Source: JBDRNO01 sp043811005
GTDB taxonomy: Bacteria > Bacteroidota > Bacteroidia > NORP154
Assembly (NCBI GenBank): GCA_043811005.1
Contig: JBDRNO010000144.1
Coordinates: 1 to 18,572, forward strand
DNA length: 18,572 nt
Direction: 5' to 3'
The notes below the pieces were generated by a model. That model searched no databases, was not told the origin of the DNA, and saw only the letters and a program-made list of their open reading frames with translations. This document shows, piece after piece, positions 17,501-18,572 of the stretch (within the stretch, counting starts at the first letter, position 1; the number at the start of each line of letters is the position of its first letter). The position numbers and the translations under genes were made by a program.

Positions 17501-18572
17501 CTTGATAACCACCATGACAAAATCTGATGTTAGCTGTTACGGTGGTGGTGACGGTTCGGCTACGCTCACCGCAAGTGGAGGGACACCCCCTTATAATTAT
17601 TTGTGGAACAACGGGCAGGTCAATTCATTGGCAATAGGCCTTTTCCCGGGCAACTATACAGTAAATGTAACCGATTTTAATAATTGCTTATCTTCTGATA
17701 TAATAACCATCACTCAACCTTCCCCATTATCTGCATCAGTCACAAGTACGGACGTAAACTGTATGGTGGGTGGTGATGGTTCCGCTACGGTCACCACAAG
17801 CGGAGGTACGCCCCCGTATTATTACCTCTGGTCACCTTCCGGTGACACTACGGCTTTTGCAACAGGGCTTGACGAGGGTACATACATCATTATGGTTACT
17901 GATTCTTGCGGAGCTAGTGTCTCTGGCTCTGTTGTCGTTAACGGACCCGGGACTATGAACGCTGTGATCACGTGGACGGATGTAAGCTGCAACGGCTTCA
18001 GTGATGGTACCATTAACCTTACCGTCTCAAGTGCAACCCCACCACTCACTTACATGTGGTCCACCGGGGATACAATAGAAGATCTATCCGGTTTATCCAT
18101 CGGAACTTATACTTTTACAGTTACCGACTCCTGTGGTACTACTGTTACTGATAGCGTTGTTATTAATGAACCTGCATTATTAACTACGAGCATTTTGGGA
18201 ACCGATGTTAAGTGTAACGGTGCAGGTGACGGAACAGCTACCGTTACTCCTTCAGGCGGCACATCTCCATATTATTATTTATGGAATAATAACCAGACAA
18301 ATTCAACAATTATAGGACTGTTCCCTAGCAATTATACAGTAAACGTAACCGATTTTAATAATTGCTTATCTTCGAATATCATAACCATCAATGAGCCGCC
18401 TGCTCTTATCCTGAGCATGTTAAAAACCGATGCTACCTGCGGCAATGCTGACGGCTATACCACGGTTAGCGCAAGTGGGGGAACCGCTCCTTATGCTTAC
18501 CTATGGTCAAATGGGGGTACCGGTACAACAATAACCGGGTTGGCAGATGGGGTTTATTCAGTAACTGTTACA
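11577..18572 (+). CDS. Giant secreted protein with two putative beta-propellers and a long SprB-repeat array (3' end outside window)
   Basis: The frame starts at ATG 11577 and stays open to the last base: 2332 codons, no stop. The start is supported by a signal peptide (MKKLFTLLSITLVMNFATAQ) much like that of the preceding gene. Residues 21-170 form a domain I do not recognise, with six cysteines around ISC, AAC, GDC, DCAC and ITC. Seven propeller-type repeats follow (172-525), then a Thr/Ser-rich linker, a second set of seven (582-936), another linker, and from residue 980 SprB-type repeats: 17 complete and part of an 18th. The last, partial repeat is of the subtype that ends the main array in the preceding gene. 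The missing tail is therefore expected to hold an FN3-like pair, NATQGNC-type repeats and a T9SS sorting domain, about 1.6 kb if it matches. A role as a surface adhesin or filament is inferred. Confidence 0.92.
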   Translation, partial: MKKLFTLLSITLVMNFATAQTITYSESFTNGNIYSSGDPQYDNWITFRSQLDTGEFNFTSVTIKGDFDLIGISCTDITIVNQIATAIKNGNPGISFAACDGIIWRVGDCAGGTELNANNLGTDCACTNPGYTLRPGIGNTNWGGVNTITCNAPSQTMTVEFEYLLPMLTGQKAFGGAEPDDAESIQQTNDGGYIIVGKTGFGAGSWDIYLNKIDVEGNIQWSKTYGGTGIEYGYSVQQTTDGGYIIAGSTKSFGAGSDDVYLIRTDAVGDTLWTKTYGGTQSDAGYSVRQTAGGGFIIAGHTRSFGDGDDVYLIKTDASGNTLWTKTFARLYTYGYSVQETADSGYIVGGYDYLKCYLLRTDVDGNMLWSKTYGGDNYDFGNSVQQTSDGGFIFLGETKSFGAGVYDVYLIKTDSNGDTLWVRTYGGTNNDYGKSVKQTPDGGYIIAGYTESFGAGSNDVYLIKTSANGVVIWSKTYGGTGDDFGNSVQLTNDGGYIIAGKSDGFGAGDDDIYLIKTDAFGNSCNANTPATITSFTSTTVPIPAINISSGATVGSTSTLISNPSTVNTSLCDFETPPEQTFQKVYHGTYDDYAYSIQQTSDGGYIVAGNTASFGSGSQDVYLIKLNDIGDTMWTKVYGGSADDWGTSVQQTSDAGYLVTGYTESFGAGGKDIYMIRTNNLGDTIWTKTYGSAGWDMAYSAIETNDNGYIITGMIGFVACLIKTDSDGDTLWTRKFGGGDYGRSVLQTSDGGYVMAGYTDNFGAGSNDVLLVRTDGNGDMLWTKVFGGAGLDNGYSVKQTADGGFAVMAITYSFGAGNSDFYLIRTDASGNLLWSKIYGSTSNDEGIDFDQTPDGGFVMTGHVNIFGPSHYLIRVDLNGNLAWTKKFGGDGSETAQSVISTADRGYILTGYSTSFTNGSKDFYVVKTDADGNSFGCHQVSVGLTVGTPATIENSTGITVSAGLTIGTTATVVNSAATQVTDLAISTTFTNSDVSCKGGSDGAADLSPSGGIPTYTYLWNDPGSSTTEDISSIPAGTYTVTVTDDKSCTAIDTVVINEPTLLTTIISSTDVTCNGGNDGTATIAPLGGTPPYNYFWSMGQITPTAIGLYPATYTVNVVDNQGCPATNIIIITEPNALAASITGTDATCYGGSNGSADLTVIGGTLPYTFLWDDPGTSTTADLSGLTAGTYEVDITDNCTASITDTVVIDQPTALISSIAVTGISCNGIIDGTVDLSVSGGTPPYNYLWDDPGTSTTQDISGLPPGTYTVDITDACAIAIPDTAVIYEPAVLTTIISKTDVSCYGGGDGTATVTPSGGTPPYNYLWNIGQTDSVAVALFPGNYGVNVFDANGCLASNSITVTQPAVLAISITGTDASCYGGSDGTADLSVSGGTTPYTFIWNDPGSSTTEDISGLAAGTYSVTVIDSCGANIPDSVIIAEPPALASSITKTDISCNGNSDGLIDLTVSGGTLPYTYQWDDPGTSITQDISGLSPGIYTVDITDACAIAISDSAIINEPAVLTTTMSKTDVSCNGGGDGSATLYASGGTPPYNYLWNNGQTTSTAMGFFPGNYTVNVTDINGCLASDIVTITQPPALVISVTGTDASCYGGNDGTADLSVSGGTTPYTFIWNDPGSGTTEDISGLAAGTYSVTVVDSCGANTSNSVIIAEPPALASSTTKTDISCNGNSDGSIDLTVSGGTLPYIYQWNDPGTNITQDISGLQPGTYTVDITDACAIVVSDSAVINEPAVLTTTMSKTDVSCNGGGDGSATLTASGGTPPYNYSWNNGQTTSTAVGLFPGNYTVNVTDANGCLATDIITIAQPGALAASITGTTDVSCNSDSTGSAIVTPSGGTSPYTYLWDDPGLQTGTTATGLPAGIYTVIITDSCGNPVSEAVIIDEPLSLASSVTQTDVSCNGYADGTASVTVSNGTVPYTYSWSPGGETANSLSGLDTGTYVLTTTDLCSDIIYDTVIISQPLTLITTMTKSDVSCYGGGDGSATLTASGGTPPYNYLWNNGQVNSLAIGLFPGNYTVNVTDFNNCLSSDIITITQPSPLSASVTSTDVNCMVGGDGSATVTTSGGTPPYYYLWSPSGDTTAFATGLDEGTYIIMVTDSCGASVSGSVVVNGPGTMNAVITWTDVSCNGFSDGTINLTVSSATPPLTYMWSTGDTIEDLSGLSIGTYTFTVTDSCGTTVTDSVVINEPALLTTSILGTDVKCNGAGDGTATVTPSGGTSPYYYLWNNNQTNSTIIGLFPSNYTVNVTDFNNCLSSNIITINEPPALILSMLKTDATCGNADGYTTVSASGGTAPYAYLWSNGGTGTTITGLADGVYSVTVT
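12090..13150 (+). repeat. First seven-repeat putative beta-propeller of the third gene
   Basis: Seven units of about 45-52 residues start at AFGGAEPDD, TYGGTGIEYG, TYGGTQSDAG, TFARLYTYG, TYGGDNYDFG, TYGGTNNDYG and TYGGTGDDFG. Typical content is SVQQT.DGGYIIAG.T.SFGAG..DVYLIKTD..G.TLW.K. The fourth unit is short and lacks the SFGAG loop. The last ends at DAFGNSCNA, followed by a TPATI-containing linker. Confidence 0.8.
13320..14385 (+). repeat. Second seven-repeat putative beta-propeller of the third gene
   Basis: Seven further units start at QKVYHGTYDD, VYGGSADDWG, TYGSAGWDM, KFGGGDYG, VFGGAGLDNG, IYGSTSNDEG and KFGGDGSET, ending at DADGNSFGCHQ. The third and sixth are shortened in the SFGAG loop. 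This array is more diverged internally than the first. It is followed by a linker with GTPATIENS, similar to those after the other two propellers, and then by the SprB array. Confidence 0.8.
14514..18572 (+). repeat. SprB-type repeat array with a 687-bp three-repeat higher-order period
   Basis: Seventeen complete repeats and part of an 18th, with starts near 14514, 14751, 14979, 15207, 15441, 15666, 15897, 16128, 16353, 16584, 16815, 17040, 17271, 17502, 17727, 17952, 18177 and 18402. From the second repeat on they cycle through three subtypes. A has (S)KTDVSCNGGGDGSAT with LFPGNYTVNVTD.NGC. B has GTDASCYGG.DGTADLS with WNDPGS.TTEDISGL and DSCG. C has KTDISCNGNSDG with TYTVDITDACAI. Starts of the same subtype are 687 bases apart, with small deviations at the ends. 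The array continues at least to the window end. Confidence 0.85.
15666..17039 (+). repeat. Most recent 687-bp tandem duplication within the SprB array
   Basis: The B-C-A block at 15666-16352 is followed directly by a near-identical copy at 16353-17039, exactly 687 bases later. Long stretches differ only by scattered substitutions, for example the segments around 15740-15840 and 16427-16527. Other copies of the block in the array are clearly more diverged. Confidence 0.8.

Noticed and set aside
308..18049. Minus-strand and out-of-frame open frames of 60-106 codons
   Set aside because: All overlap the three long genes, and several are copies of each other only because the underlying repeats are (for example those at 15691 and 16378). 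None shows domain features of its own.
14514..18572. CRISPR array or other short-spacer repeat
   Set aside because: The regular units are about 228 bases long, lie in one continuous reading frame and encode SprB-type domains; there are no short identical repeats with unique spacers.
11577..18572. Frameshift or pseudogene in the third gene, because no stop is found
   Set aside because: I read the frame line by line from the ATG to the last base. It is open and repeat-consistent throughout; the gene simply runs off the window.
796..18572. SprB itself or another named gliding gene
   Set aside because: The repeats are SprB-type, but the second gene ends in a type A sorting domain and both have head domains not typical of the Flavobacterium SprB protein. 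No gene symbol is justified.

Overview
The window looks like the chromosome of a member of the Bacteroidota. Three signs point there: long secreted proteins built from SprB-type repeats, C-termini that match the type A sorting domain of the type IX secretion system (T9SS; YPNPN...G.F, then GIY.LQV, then a basic KKIII end), and AT-rich leaders with no Shine-Dalgarno sequence plus a possible TAnnTTTG promoter. Codon use looks uniform and I see no sign of recent foreign DNA. No tRNA, rRNA, CRISPR array or transposase gene is visible. Everything coding is on the + strand.

Layout: (1) 2-586 is the 3' end of a first giant secreted protein, with its last SprB-type repeats and its sorting domain. (2) 587-795 is an intergenic region with two palindromic elements and a possible promoter. 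(3) 796-11385 is a complete gene for a 3529-residue secreted mosaic protein: signal peptide, three jelly-roll (choice-of-anchor J / MAM-like) domains, seven CARDB-like and three GEVED-like domains, a DSYGDGWNG module, a seven-repeat putative beta-propeller, nine SprB-type repeats, an FN3-like pair, three more SprB-type repeats and the sorting domain. (4) 11386-11576 is an intergenic region with the same two palindrome types in the same order. (5) From 11577 a third giant gene reads without a stop to the last base (2332 codons seen): signal peptide, an unrecognised Cys-containing N-terminal domain, two seven-repeat putative propellers, then at least 17 SprB-type repeats and part of another.

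The three genes are tandem paralogues sharing a tail module but differing in their N-terminal parts. The likely common plan is export by Sec, then by T9SS, with removal of the C-terminal domain and anchoring or release at the surface. The domains suggest adhesion, surface-filament or matrix roles, with the propeller as a head and the SprB repeats as a stalk. That role is inference.

The most notable signals are the fixed count of seven in all three propeller arrays, a 687-bp three-repeat higher-order period in the third gene, a REP-like palindrome read as coding sequence just before the sorting domain of the second gene, and the mosaic conservation of gene tails that suggests segmental exchange between paralogues.
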